Shown in pieces: positions 34,201 to 48,989 of a stretch of 64,000 nucleotides of DNA. Every line of letters starts with the position of its first letter. Position 1 is the stretch's first letter. The stretch comes from Odontesthes bonariensis. Lineage: Eukaryota; Chordata; Actinopteri; Atheriniformes; Atherinopsidae. The position numbers and the translations under genes were made by a program. The notes under the pieces are model-generated. The model was not told the origin of the DNA and ran no database searches. It saw nothing but the letters and a program-made list of their open reading frames with translations. The DNA lies in the NCBI RefSeq assembly GCF_027942865.1, contig NC_134516.1:17287822-17351821 (forward strand), given 5' to 3'.

Positions 34201-37200
34201 CTCAGTCTAACATCTGAGGAATGTACAACAGGAGACGCTCGGCTCGAGGAGGAGGAATGTTTGCAATTATGGCTGGTCTGGATGCATATGTTTGAGAGTA
34301 TGTGTGTGTATGTGTGCAAAAGAACAAAATAAAAGAAAAATATGTCTTTCGAGAAAAGAGGTAAAAGACTTGCTTAAGATCTAGTACGTGTGTGTGCACC
34401 ACGACTCGTCTGTCCTCACCGTACCTCCAGATGAATGCTGCGATTGCATAATATGAGGTCTGATTGGCTGCCTCTAAGCATGATAACTGGACTGCTCTGG
34501 AGAGATGCATGCCAGTGGATTATGGGTAATACTGGAAAGTTGCATAAAGGGCAGACAGACTGTTGTTTTGACTATTTTCTTTGTTGCTCTGGCCTGTACT
34601 GATATTAATACTCGTATGAATCCAGTGGCAGGGCTGTGACAGGAAACAACAATGAGATGAATCTGTATTTGCACAGCACTTGTCAAAATTAAAAGCCCTC
34701 CAGTGCTTATGTAAACAGAACAGAGAACAAATAAATAGAATGAGTGATGATGATATCATATAGGGTTGCATAAAGGCACGATTAAATCCATTCAAATAAG
34801 CCGTTTTGGTGGAAGACGTTTTCATAGAAAGCTCATTCCTAAAGTTGAGCTGCTCCGATTAAGCTTATATTTAAAGCCAAACTGAATATCTTTTTTTTCC
34901 AAAGTTAAACATAAATGCACAGACTTTTTGCAAGGTTCTGGTCTCTGGTAGGCATTTCCCATCTGACAAAATCACACCTTTACAGGGAATTTCTGACATG
35001 TCTGAGCCAGAAGAAGCCACAGGACAACAAACCTTTGCGCTGGTTGATAGCGGCAAGTCCGTGCATGCTTGACCCCACCTGACAGGGACACACACCCACA
35101 CACAGCCAGTGAAACACAAACTGAGAACGAGTCCAAACACTTATTCCCCCTGGGTCTGAAGCAAATCAGTGGATCAGCTACTTTGAGTCGTAGCCATCGA
35201 TTTTCTCGAGCCATCTGCTCACTTTTGGCTCTGGCATATATTTCCATGACAACGCGGCGTTGATAAATGGAGTCTTATTTAAGTCTGCAGTCTGTTCGTG
35301 TGGTGACTGTTTTTTCTCTCTTTTTTTTTTTTTTTTTCACTTTACATGTTTATCAAAACGATTGCTGGCGAGCTGTAATCTCAGATCAACACTTTCATTA
35401 CAGCAGGACAAAATAAAACGCATTCTAGGTCTTAAAATGGAAACCTGCAAGCACTTATTTCAAGAAATGTTGTTTTTGAGCCAGCTGGGATTCTGGTTTA
35501 ATGCAAACCAGATCACGGTGCCCTTTAGATTTAGAGGAAGTTTTGAAAATGCAACCCCGGCCGAGCAAAACAAAACAGAACATGCCCGTTGCTTCTCCAG
35601 TTCCCATGAAAACGGGTCTCTCTGCTTTTCTCTGTGAATAGATCCGCTTTCCTCTGACCTTTTTCTCTCGCGTTTTAACCACGGGTTTTCAATTCCTCTA
35701 GGTTTTGTCCAATCCCCTTTATGTCTTACACACACACACACACACACTGTACCATTACTTGAATAGTATCTGACCGGTTGTGAAAAATAAGCTGTCACAG
35801 TTGTTTAAATAGTGTGAAACACATGTTTAGCAGTAAGATACAAACAATGGACAGCAAGGTGAGGTTTGTCTCTTATTTCAAAGGTGAGCAGAAATAATAG
35901 TGGCTTTCAGCACTTAAATCCACTTTTATTTACAGATTGTATCATTTCAAAGCAAGAAGAGAAGATATAAAACCAGCAGCTCTCTGGATTACTCACCCAT
36001 AGACTTCTTTACAGTACAGATGTATACTGTAACACTACTAAACTTAAAATAAAGTGTAACATGCAGTTTAAAATACATCAAGGATTAAACTGAGTCCAAT
36101 GCCATTATAGTTTAACTTGCTTTCAAGCTGAGAGATGGCTGCCACCTTCTTAGAAAGCTGTAGAAAGAAGATGGTTGGCTTAAGTTAGCATAAAAACTGA
36201 GAGCTGACATCAGGACAGTTCTTCTAATTATTTGGCTTTTGTATGTACCAAACAAAGTAACTTTAATATCTAATTTCAGATGCTTTACAAGTGCAAGGTT
36301 GATGTAAATACCTTTGCACAAAGCCTCTGCTAATGCTAAGTTAATCTTCTTAAAGCTGAAGTTTTATACTGACAACATGATGCTAAATATTCTGAAGAAA
36401 GATTTGAGCTCTTCTCACCTGACTCTGTGTAGGACAACTAACATAATTAAGCAGCATTTTGTTATCAGGGACCACATTTATTGCATTAAATCTTAATTTC
36501 AAGCCTTGATTTCATTAACTTCCTAGCAGAGATGGGTAAATATGAAGGAACCAACTAATTTGATTACTTTAGTTCAGTTCAACAGAGGCTGGCTAATTTT
36601 TGTCTCCCCAACTCAAGGCTGGATGCTAAGCAACTGTATGTGCAACAATGGTATCAATATACGTCTTAGCTTTTAAGTTCATTGCTCAACTTAAACGTAG
36701 ATTCCAAAATAGCCTATCACTTTTGTTTTATTTCTATTCAAATAACAATAAAACAACGTTTTAACACATTAACTCCAGGGAACATCCATGGACTCAGGTC
36801 TGGACAATGTCCAATGTTTCCATTTCACAAATGTCCTGGACAGCATGAAGTTGTCAGTGTGAGACGTTGAAAAACTCTCAAGTGGTGCCCGTGCAGAGCA
36901 ACGAGAGGCAGAAACTGGTGCAAAAGTTAGCTGTAGACATTTCTGTGTTTTTCTGTTTGTACTGATGACTGCTCTGTGTTGATATCAATACATCTTGAGT
37001 TAGAATTCATGTCCACGGTGTAGAGTAGAAAGCAATATACAAACAAGTAAAGAAAAAAAAGGGCAAAGCAGTGATTACATAACTCATCTACACTAGCTGT
37101 AAATTCTTACCTGGCCCGTTCATACATGGGGTCAAGTCAGACATTAATCATTTTTTGTACTTTGGAGCCAGCTGGTTAAAGTCCAAACAATATCCGGGAA

Positions 37201-40200
37201 AGAATGATTGGAATATTTGTATTTCACATGTAGTCCCTCTGGTCAATGTGCAGAAATTTTCTTATAGATGACATGTAACAATTGCCCGTTTTTTTTTTTT
37301 TTTGCCTTATTGGGTCTCTTACTCAAAATATAAGACTACAATGAAATATCAAATTGCCAATTTCCCATGGCTTGTTCTTTGTTTGAAACATTTGGCATAG
37401 TGTGAATACACAAGTAAATATAATACATAGTATGGTTTAGCCGGAGCAAGAAGCAGCTAAAGTTGAATCGTCTATCCCCGAGCTACCTCAAACTCCATTT
37501 GTGTGACTGTCTCTCTGACTGTCTGTCATTACTTATATAAGAGTCAGCCTAAGGCCTCACTCTCACAGACCTACTCCATGAGCCTGACAGGACCTACATG
37601 TCTGTCTCCAGTATTTGGCTCCAATCTCCTCAGTGTGTTCAGCATCTTGTCAGGTTGGATTAAAGTGTGCCACTGTGTTGGTATGTTTTCTTTGACAGGT
37701 TGAGTGTCCGTGGAGTCAGCACCAGTCAATGCTTATTCTTTATTGACCCAGTTAGGATTGCTTGCTGCAATCCTTGACAATAGTCTGCATGTGACAAACG
37801 TAAAAAAAATATATATATATGCTATAAAGCTTTAAGAACAGGTTTAGCTGCCATGATATGATTTTAAGATAACAGCTGAAATCTTCTTAACTGTCTAAGC
37901 ATGTTAATCTGTTAGCTGTTAGCAAAATGTATCAGCATGTCTCTTCCAGTGAGGGTAAAGAAAAATCAAGCTCTTGCTGTGTAGAGAGCTACCCAGTGTG
38001 CAGTGTTACTGTAGCTGGAAGCACCAGTCGTCCTATTTATCGGCACCAAGCCCGGCCTTCCAACTGAACTGCTTCACCCCTCTGGCAAATGGGCTCTCCT
38101 GCCGCCCAGCACAGCCAAACCCTAAAATGGCACAGTTGTGCAAAAGTGAGAAGCCACTTAGCAGGGATGTTCCCGTCACTGTGCAAATTGATTAGCCTGT
38201 GAGTTGCTTATGAGACAACATGCCCGGTGGGTGCAGGAATGTGAAAGGTTGCCAGTCTTCCTATTGTCTCCATATCAGATGGAGAGGAGAATATAGACGC
38301 TGCATTGTTGGGAAACTCAAGGTTTGGCTGGACCACTATCTAATCTCATCACTCTGTTTGCATGGAGGAATGCTTATAACCTCTCTTGTGTGCATCTCCA
38401 CAGGCTCTGACAATATCAACAGATTCATGGAGCTACCTATCATTGTTCTTTCATAAAGACGCACTTATCTTTAAAAATACAATCCACCTTTTTATTTTTT
38501 ATTTTCCAAAGTTAAATAAAAAAAAAAAAACTCTTCGGTTTAAGTTTTTTTTATTTCAAGTGCTTGACTGAAATTGGAGGATAATCACTTAATTTTATGT
38601 TTATGTTATGACTTAAGCCAGTTCAGAAAAAGTATGAGTATTCAGCATGATGTCCTCCAATCCTACATTAAGATATGATACATATATGCATTGTACATAT
38701 ACAGTATCTGAACAAAGTGAACATTTATATTGCTTATATATTCAGTTCACATGTCGTACTGTATTTGACAGTGCTGAACCTGACCCCGCCCCCCTCCCCC
38801 CTTCACCTCAGGCTGCACTCTGATTGGCTGACTTCACCTGAAGCATCTCAGTGCATTTTGGAACGCATTCCATTGTGCTTGTCTTCATTGAAAAAAAATT
38901 AAAACTTTGATCACTTGAACTTATTCCAATTGAGGTCAATCACCCCAAGTTTAGAAACCCAAATTTTACCCAAATCCAGAAAGCCTATCTGGGCCAGCTG
39001 ACTCACTTTTGGTCCATCAGTACCAGATTGCAAATGTAAAGTTTTTGGAAGAACTGGGCAAACAATGAAAAACAATCCATTAAATCCTGTTTGAGTATTA
39101 CAGTAGATCATAGTGAAGCTTTAAAGGCTCAAATAAAATGCCAAAACACATCTGTTTGGAATATGAGGCAGGATTTTACAACATGTTGACATTGAGTAAA
39201 TAGCCAACAAGCCTTGCTAAATGACAGGGTACTGTAGTGTATCAGATTATATCCAAGTTAAACGTTTCTTTCCCCAAAAAAACTTCAGCTTGACCACCTC
39301 AGAGGGACAAAAGGTGTTCTCAGAAAATGCAACGTAGTTTTGACTGCTGCTGTGATCACAACTAACGTGTTAGCAATGTAGCAGCTATGTTGACCGGCGG
39401 CAGTAATTCTTGGAGTTGTCATAATTTCACCAACTCTCTGGTGCCACAAGGCAAGCTTTATGTGCTCGTCTTAAACAGTTTCACAAGGATTTAGTCACAA
39501 TCCTTTAAGTATAATGCAAAAGAATGGGGAAACAGCTGCTTGAGTCACACTCAAATCAGTCAAATTTTTATTTTATTTTTTTTAAATCTCACATTCAGTT
39601 TTCTGTAAGGCGATATAACGAACGATGGGGTCCTCATACACGCCAAGAAACCCTACAGTCTTGTTACAACCTCACATGCGCTTCCAACATTCTGTAGCTG
39701 CGTGAAACCAGGGCAGCTCCATCAGGTGCAGAGTTTTTATGCTCTTGGGGCTATAAGTGCTCTTGTGTTTGGGGAGATTTGTCATGGAAAGACACAGAGC
39801 GAGGGTGGGCCTGTTTCTGGGAAATAACCCTGTTCTGACCTCTGAGAGGAGAAACAAGGGGAGGGTGAATGAGGCCAGAGGAGGGGGAGAATTCTTTGGG
39901 GTTTTGGAAGCCCTCTGTCATACGCCCCCACCTCACCCTTATTTTCCCTTATGTTTCTCATGTTAATCCACTCTTGTTTTGTGCTATCTGAGCTGAGGGC
40001 CAAACAATGTTCATAACAAGCCACACAGTGGAGAAATACTCCCGCTTAATCAAATGAAAACAAGGTCAAGATTGAGTGGGATTCATTCAGTTGGCTTTCC
40101 CCAGTGAATATTTTGGCTGCAGCAAGATAGTCCATTACATGTTACATACACATTCTCATACTTTACGTATTTTTAAACCACATTCATCCTCTTCAGTTAA

Positions 40201-41920
40201 ATTAAACACGTAGCAAAGGAATGCTCTAAACCCATAAGATTTCTGATTTCATCCGACTTGAGGCTGCCATTTTGGGAAAGAAGTCATAACCATCACCTCT
40301 CTTGTTCATTGAATTGTTTCCCCGGCATGTCGGGGGTGCTCTGGCTCTCAGCTGACATTCTCTCCCTACCCACATTAGTTTGTCCCGCCTACATCCAGCA
40401 TGGTCCAAACTGCATTGGAACGCTAATCTACTGTTTAACAGATGGGGTGAAACTTCTGCCTCTCTGTGCCAGTCTAAACATTTACATTCTGATGAGAGCA
40501 GTTGGGAAGACGAGGCCTTTATCTGTTTGTTCTATTCTTTATTGAGGTGTTCGATCACCTTTTGTTGTACAGACACACATTGCTTATATTCAGTCCACGC
40601 CACTGTTATGTTTCAGCTCATCCCAAAGTGAACCAGTCTTTTTGAGAAAAGACCACATTATGGTTTCACACCATTGCAGGCATTTGGCTGAGATTTGAGG
40701 TCCCATTAGATTTTGTTGTTTGTGTTATTCGAGGGATCCCCACTCTTTGCATAATGTGGTTTTATGGGGTCCTATTTCTTACTTAAAGCGTCAAATAGTG
40801 GTATTTGAAAATCTTGCTTAAGGGTAGCACAGCTGGTTCTCGCCTAATTGCAGATCTTTGCACTTTAAACCATGTTTTTGAAAAGATGATACACGTGTCA
40901 TGTTTTATGTTTAAAAGTGGTGCTTGCTGCGGTCAAGATGTCCGTATCCCTTCAAAAAGAGATTCGTCATAATCCTGCAACACGATCTAAACAACAACAT
41001 AAGGCTGTGCCAAATGAAGCAGTTACAACGCAGCACTGACGCCATGATTGTTGTTGTGCCCGTTTTGGCGGCTCGCCTACACTTGAGCGCAAGGAGTTTT
41101 TTCAGGGGCAACACAGGGCATGGAGAACAATGGGGGGGAAGGTGCTGTTTGGAGCTCGGCTCATGGTCCTAGCTGCCAGAACTGCTCATGTGCCAGATCT
41201 GCAGACAAAGAGGCTGAGTCGTGCTCATCTGGGCAGGAGTCCAGTGGAACTTGCGATGGTAGATTTGTGGCAGGGGGGGCAGTAGTGAGGGAATGTAGGC
41301 ACACGTCTGACCAAAGCTTTTATGTAAAAAGGGGGCCTCAACGGACAAAAAGACACAGGGACCAGCTGTTTCTCTGGACGGACACTCTGGCATCTGGGAT
41401 CCTTTTCACCCAATAACGGCTGAAATCTTTAGAGCACATTTGGGGAAGTGCAGCTCGCAGGAAGTACTAGTAAAGCAGTGTTCGCATGCATGCTTCAAAA
41501 ATCTGTGTCTGTGTGCAGGCCACACGGATCCTCTTCATTTCTCTTATTACTTACGGTTTCTTTTATAGTCATGGGTAACTTCGTCACATTGTTTCCCCAG
41601 CTTATTTCCATAGAAAGAGTCCGCCGCAACAAACATTCTGCTCATAAAAATCCATTATTCATTAATCCACACCTCAGAACAAAGTGCTTTTACCTTTGAT
41701 ACTCAGAAGAATGAAACTTGGCAGAAGGGGAATGCAGCTTGCACCCAAAAACAGGAAGAGCAATCAGCTCCTTCACTTCATTGTGCACTCTCACCAGCAG
41801 AGAACCTGCAAACTCTTATATCACTACAAATAGAAGATTTTACTGCAGTGCACAAGCTCTTTAAATTAGAATATTTGTTTCAAACACTAAGACGAAACAT
41901 CTACAGTTGTGTGTTTGGGC

Positions 41921-42003
41921 TGCACATCTCTGGCTTTAATTAAGATAACTTGCGGGGCTTTCTGCCTCGTTCTGCTGCTTACACATTAAACCAGGAAGGA
42001 ATG
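41921..42003 (+). repeat. Inverted duplicate, copy 1
   Basis: An 83-bp segment whose complement recurs at 45701-45784, with five substitutions and one single-base gap. It contains a TTAATTAA core and the string aacttgcggggcttt. The flanks are unrelated on both sides. Confidence 0.9.
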
Positions 42004-42289
42004 ATGCTGTAGACCAGCACAAACAAAGTTTTAATCTCCCAGGATCAAAAAAAATTCAACAATGACAATTTCATATCGCAGTCTTAAAGTAAATCAGGTC
42101 TTGTTATCTTTATTGATTGATAGGATGTGCACAAAATGGGTCAACACCCAGACAGTTAGTCTGAGACTGTATGTGCTTTGTGTGGCAGTGAACAACATTG
42201 ATTAGGTCTGTGTTGCATATTCTTACTATAATAATTCAGTAAACAGTTGACCCTAACTTTAATTAGCTCACTTTTAATCTTAATTTGTT

Positions 42290-42440
42290 TTATATTGAAT
42301 GATTAGTATCCCTTGTGTTGTATTTGTTGTTGTAGTTTTTATGATTATTTTTATTACGCTTTTGCTTCTGTACAGCACTTTGGTCGAGTGAGGTTGTTTT
42401 AAATGTGCTCTATAAATAAACTATGACTATGACTATGACT
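42290..42440 (+). mobile_element. 3' tail of a LINE or SINE with (TGACTA)n end
   Basis: The stretch around 42371-42420 (tacagcactttggtcgag, then gtgctctataaataaa) is the conserved 3' end of L2/CR1-like fish retroelements. It is followed by three or four TATGAC units, the kind of short tandem tail such elements carry. The copy is 5' truncated and no coding remnant is visible. The family assignment is from memory of similar tails. Confidence 0.6.
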
Positions 42441-43025
42441 AGAACGTGCACCGTGACTGCTGGGGTATGTCTGACATCTTCCTGATGGCATGCTGCAGGC
42501 TTTGCACAGAAAGCAAACTGAAATCTTTACCACATTAGTTGCCCTTCTGACATTCATTTTCACCACAGGCCCCAATAAGAAAGCTCTCTGGGTGTTCAGC
42601 ATCAAGCAGAGATGAGCTGCGCATCATCTCGGCCACATTTCTGATGAGAACTTGCTGGTCCGTTGCTGTGGAGACGGCATATAGACTTTAACTTGAACCA
42701 CACATGATGGGGACAGAGTAGCATGTATCACCAGACTGTCTAGGGGTGTAAAATGTATTATGGTGTCGTTGAAATAAGTTTTACCAAACCTTCAAATTAC
42801 TGTCAGTGAGGTGTCATCAGCTCTTTAAGCTGTCCTGTTGACAGTTTCTTGGGACTGTAAAAATAGAAGCGGAAGTTGCTTTTTTGTCGTCTAAAGTGTC
42901 ACGTCAAGCAATTCTGAAACTTTGCTTCCAAAAACAGCTAGTGCTGTAATTAATGAGTGGAAGTAAAGAGCAGCCAGACTTCTCTTTTTGAACTGACTGT
43001 GCAAACAAAAGGCCTTTTAATTTAA

Positions 43026-43057
43026 AAAAGAAAGAAAGAAAGAAAGAAAGAAAGAAA
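43026..43057. repeat. (GAAA)n microsatellite
   Basis: A run of about eight GAAA units. Confidence 0.96.
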
Positions 43058-45700
43058 CGCACATACTGTACTGTGCAGAAAGTCTTGCTGGGGCATTCAG
43101 GTGGCCAAAAAAAGCAGTGCAGAGTTTGGCTGCAATAGAGATCGTGGATCACTATGTGCCAGGCCTAAGAAATCAGCTCCAATTCAGTTCAAGTCATACA
43201 CCTATTATGAATAAATGTAATATGTTGGTTGTATTGCTTTTTTTTTTTTTTTTTTTTTTTTTAAATCCCTCACTGATCAAACCTGGAAGTTCCTCACAGA
43301 GGCCCTACTTTGTAAAAGTTTCAAAAATCCATATAACAGTATACAACTATTCATGCAGGGAGGAGGTGACCGTGGGTTATATTCAGCAACACTTAATAAT
43401 ATAATTTTGTGTTTCGCCAAAGCAGAGCTCTGAATGAGAGCATTGACCTAATTTAGACAAAACAACATGTGGTGCAGAATTCCTTGAATACCAGAGAGAC
43501 TGGTAATTTCAGACTTTTCGTTGTGTGAGTATTCCTTGACTGTCCAGGATGCTTAACAAAAAAACCTCGAGTTTCATCTTGGCCTTACTTTTGTTTATGT
43601 TTGCCTCTCCTCTTCTGTCCTGATTTGACCACATTGCAGCTCTACTTAGAACATGCCATGTCTTTCATCATATAATGCTGACATGACTCAGATAAAAATG
43701 AGCCACAAGACTCAGACATTGTATTTCTATGCACTCACCAACAGCACCCTGCTGTAAGTTGTTCTGATGTAAAAGCTTTAATAAATCTCAGGATGAGGCG
43801 AAACTTTCCGCTAACGCGGGAAACATCTGCCAGTTCTTGCTGTAAAATCTCCTGCCACTCATAAGTGTGGGTGTGGGTTTGGGTCTGGGGTCTGAATACA
43901 GGTGTTGTGTTGCTGCAGGCAGTAGACTATATCTCTTTGTGTTTAATTCCTCTGCTGGCTTTGAATACAGCAAAGCCACATTTCAGTGACTGCGGTCACT
44001 GAAAAGAGTTTCTACACGTAGACATTTCCATATTCATAGCTTAGCTAGTTAGCTTAGGTTAGTGCAATATAATCATGAGGCTGTGGAAAGAAAGAAGTCA
44101 AACTCAGAGAGCAGATGGTAGTGAAAGTGCCAAACAGCAAGACATTTAAAAACAAAACAAAAAAGCTCGTAGAAATCCAAATGAATAAGTGACAGAACAA
44201 GAAACTAAGCTAGGTGATCAGAATTTGGCAATGAACAAGGGAAACTTGGGATATTTAGGGTAAATAATGCAGGGGAGTTCCAATGAGTCTGCTGAAACCA
44301 GGTGAGAAACTAGCAAGACAGAAAGCAAAACTAACTGGAATGGACAAAGGGAAAAGCACTTCAACATAAAGTAAGTCAAGCTAGCAATTACGGAGCACGA
44401 CAATCCAAAAGCAAAAAGACAAAAATGTAATCCATGGATTTTACAAAAACACAAAGCTTTGTTCACGCAGTTTTTTTTCCTCAAAGAGCTGAGTAATGAC
44501 GTTACTGGCTGATGTTACTCTGGTGTAAAGTCCAAAACACAACCGCATGAGACAAATATAATGAAAAGAAGTCAAAACAAGACACAGAAACACAGTGACA
44601 TATCAGAAAAAAGAAAAAAAAAAATACCAAGAAATGTAATTGTTTTATAAAGCTTGATTGTCCTTTTATGTTTTTTTGGTTTACTGTTGTAGTTTCTGTT
44701 TTTGTGGAGTTTAAAAAAGTGCTTTAAGAAATTGTGTTGCGTTTCCTGCTTTGTTGTTGTTTTATTGTGTAATGCTTCTTGGCTGCATTTTATGTTTTGT
44801 TGTTTAATCATAATAACAAAGAAGAACCAAAGCTGGTATGCGTGTTTTTAATAGTTTAGAAACAATCCTGGAGATAGATTAATAAGTGACAGAATAAGTT
44901 TTCTCAGAACTTAATCTAAAGCTAATGTTGACAGCACAAGAAGCAATGTTTTCATTTGTGTGAACACACAGTCTTTGGTAGGACTCCAGGCTCCTTGTTG
45001 TCTTACCTTGCACTGTAAGTAGACTGCTTTGCTGTTGTTGACACAGTTTTAAGCTGGCCTTGGCCCGGTGTGACTCACTGCCATGCCAGCAGGCGTTATC
45101 GCCTCTAAACTGACCTCACCAACAAGAAATAAAAGCCAAACGCCATGTCAAACAAATACAGACACGAGGTTAAGCGGACTGTGGGTGTGGTCTTGCCTTA
45201 ACCTCCCGAGAGCCTTCAGTTAAAACACATTTAGACACAAATGTCTGCATTTCTTGCAGCATTTCGCACGACTCATGAAAGCATAAAGTGATAATATCCT
45301 GTGCATTTCATTCCCCAGGGAGGTGTTGCGCAATGACGTGTTTGAGCAAGTCTCATGTCTCACTCTCCATATAATGCAACACCATGAGGAGGCTTAATCA
45401 AGAGAACAATGAGATGATGAGCTGCGGGTTGAATGCTATCTTAAATAGTGCAGTACGAACATGCCATTTATCTCAGGGGCTCAACATAAAGACAATGAGC
45501 TGTTAGACTGCAAAAAGCATATTTGACATGCTTCTGCTACTCATGTGTGTAACTAAATACTTCCTGGGCTATGTACAGAGAAATATTGTTTGGAAACTAA
45601 AAGAGACACACACAGGCACAGGCATTAGATTATCAGTACGACTCCACCCTGATAACACAGACGCAAACTGGCAAATATTAGCAACTCTACTGATAAACAC

Positions 45701-45784
45701 CATTCCTTCCTGGTTTAATGTGTAAGCAGCAGCATGAGGCAAAAAAGCCCCGCAAGTTATCTTAATTACAGCCAGAGACGTGCA
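45701..45784 (-). repeat. Inverted duplicate, copy 2
   Basis: The complement of this 84-bp segment matches 41921-42003 at about 78 of 84 positions. The copies are 3.7 kb apart in opposite orientation. No transposon ends or target-site duplications are visible. Confidence 0.9.
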
Positions 45785-48700
45785 GTTTTATTGAGGCGCC
45801 CGCAGCCCGAAGCGGGACAGTGAGACGAGCTGTCTGCTCCTTTCCAAATCTGAGTCATCAATCAGATTTTTGTGCAACACAAACACTGTGAGCTGAAAAT
45901 GTGTCCTTAAGCGTTTCACCTGCACAAGCAGAGCCGAGGCTTCAGGAACAAGGTGGTAAAGATTATATCAATAAATCAGTTTGAGTCACATCTGCCGCAG
46001 GCTGCATTTTCAGGCTGAATCAGTTTCAAACAGATCCAGTTCAAACACCCAGCAGACATCTGTTGCATCTACAGAAAGAGCACAATCAGACAAGTCAGCA
46101 AGGTCTCAAGAAATAGATGGGTACGGGGTCTTCCCCCCGTGGAAGCCTTGTGCATTCGTGGAAACACTAACACAGTCCTGTTAGGCTCTGTCCTTATCCT
46201 AACCCACAGAACAGGAGGAGACCCCAACATAAGACCACCCCTCATCATCACATCCCTAAACTTAGCACTGGACTTTCTGAGGTTCAACGCAACACACCGT
46301 CCCAGTTTGATTTAAAATGGACAAATGGTTGTATATGTTCAGATATTCACAGAGAGAGAAATAAGTTAATCAGTAAAAGCACCAGGTTATGGTTAGCTGT
46401 ACCGGAAATCCAAACCACCTTCGACCAAGGCATGATGTAATCAGCTCAGTGACATACAACAAGTTATTGATACTACATTTGATGAACCCCAGCAGTCATT
46501 CCTCAGTAAAAGCATTTTTTTTTTCAGTACTTACACAACCACTCCAGGTGAGTTGCCAAATAGACTAGTTGGAAAAGGGCAAGCATGTCTGTCACTCGCC
46601 AACTTCAACCAACTAGATGAGTAAAGTGCTGTAAATGGAGCCAGTCGGCGACTAGGATTTATATATGAAACGTAGTCGACAATAAATGATGGTGATCGGC
46701 TCCAAACTTTTGTGTTTTGACCACAAACATGTAATCGCGGAGCCAAGAAAATTGTTTTTGATATTATGAATCAAAGAATTAAAAGAAATTTTTAAAAAAT
46801 ACATAAAAAAAAAAAAAACAGGACTGCCTCCTACTTTGCTTCTTTTTTTGGTGATTGTTGTTGTAGAAAGATTGTCAAAAGACTTGATACTTAAACTGAA
46901 TTCTGACTTTTTGTGAAATTTCCTTTTAAAAGATCTCTTAAGAAAAGCCCATCAGCATGTAATGTTCCAAGAATTCCAGCTGAAAACTTAAAGCTTAAAT
47001 CTCCCTGACCTTATACTGTTTATAATCAATGTGAGACATGGCTAAACATGTGAGGAAATCATCTTACTTTCCCCACCTCTCCACAGAGATCAGACTCCGT
47101 TATGAAACATAAGCCACCAGGGAGCATCTGAAGCTGTGTGGGTGCTTTCTTACACAAAAACGTGGATCTCCGTTTGAAAGGTAGTTTCCTCTGCCTTCTG
47201 CTCCTCCACTGCCGCATGTCGCTCTCTCTTATTAGGAAAACCTAAATAAAGGCAGGGCATGACAAAGCTCGTTATTAACAAGGGGTTGTAATTAAGCAGA
47301 TCTCTCCAGGGATTACCCGGGTAATGAACGCTCAACATTCTTCCAGCGAGGAACGCGGCCCCCCCAGCTGCTCTCAGGATGCCACACTCTTTGGCTGGTT
47401 TACATTTCACAACACAGAAATATTTTTGACTTGTGTTTCGTCGCTCTGCATCATCATGAATCCCTTGTTAGTTTGTGACCATGAAGGCTGATCCCTGTGG
47501 TTTTCTTGTGTACCATGTTCTTGATCTGAGTACTTAATTCCTTTTTAGTCCCAAAGCAGCTTTCCTCCCAGTCTTTTATTAGTAAGATGAAAAAAAAGAA
47601 AAGGGATGTCAGTGACAGCAAAGCTAGAAATATATCTGAGAATCTGCTTTCCTTGCATTTGCATGAAAAATCTGTTGCTGTTCAAGGCACAGAAAGTATT
47701 CCCTTGAACAAGGCCTTAGCTAATATTCCCTCCGTTTTGTCTTGCAGAACAGAAACCAAAAGTGTCGAGTGTCTGCTGCAGCAACATCATCGTCTTCAGG
47801 GGGAAGACAAGATGCAGAGAGTGGCCCAAAGCTGTGCCTGTGGTGGAGGCGTTGGAGGAGGAAATGTCAGGGCTGTCGCTCTGCGTGAGCCCTCAGGAGA
47901 GCAGTCACTGCGCCGTGTTTACACCTCACGGGTGTACCAAGGTGACGCATTGGCTCATGTGATCTTGATATCAGCTATGAAAGCTGCAGGAGTCAAACTC
48001 ACTCTTTGGCTCACACTCAATCTTCAGGATTGATATTTTCAGGAGCTTCTCATCAAATCACAACGAGTCAGTGTGATGAGCTCTGCCGTCTGTGCAGCTG
48101 CATCGATTCTGTGCCACGCTTTGGCTAATGCATTTACAAGCAATGGGGAGCATCAACACTATTCAGGCAGCATTGATCGTGGCCCCCACCTGGGGCCACA
48201 CTAATAGAGCATGTCTGGGACAATCAACCGCAACTAGAGACAGGCAGCTCAGCCCGCTGCTGTCTGCGATTGTGGGGCTACACCCGCACTCTGGCTCACT
48301 AGTGCTTAACATTTTAGCTGGGCTTTAGTTCATCTGTTTGATGGTGTAATTAACGGTCATCCAACTGTTTAACTGCTTTTCACCCTCCACAGGATCTGAT
48401 GTAATTATCTTTCATGCAACTTGAGAGCTAGCATTGACTTAAAGGTGGATGGGGGGGTGCAGTTTCTAGCAGTTTCCCTGATTCTCTTTCTTACAGCAAA
48501 GATTTGGCTCCTTGTGTGTGTTTTGCTCACCTTTTTTTTTTATGTCGGAGCACTTTGTGTCTTTGTTATAAAAGCTATAAAAAGCTAGTTCCTGCTGAGT
48601 CCGGACGCAGAACGGCACTTATCTGTAAACACATTGCACAAAAGAGGACATGACTGGTGAAACCTTTTTGAGGCCTGTGCTGTTTAAACTTGACAGCTTG

Positions 48701-48989
48701 TTTCATAAGAGAGTGACTACAGGATCACCTTCGGTGGACTTTCGGGGTTTACGTGTTGGTAATTGTGTTATGGTAAAATTCAGGAAGTGACAAAAACAAA
48801 AAACATATGATTCACACCAAGTCTTAAGTTTAGGTAAATACAGCCTCAGGTGAATAAACAACACATTAGTTATTATAATGTCATTATTTAACAAAAACTA
48901 AGCCAAAATGCAGCTTATATAATCAACCTTTATAAGCAATTATTTGAAGTGATCATTTTCTGAATATTGCTATCAATCTCTCACATCAT

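Noticed and set aside
37103-37120. cttacctggccc resembling the 5' end of U1 snRNA
   Set aside because: The match stops after about nine bases and no downstream U1 sequence follows.
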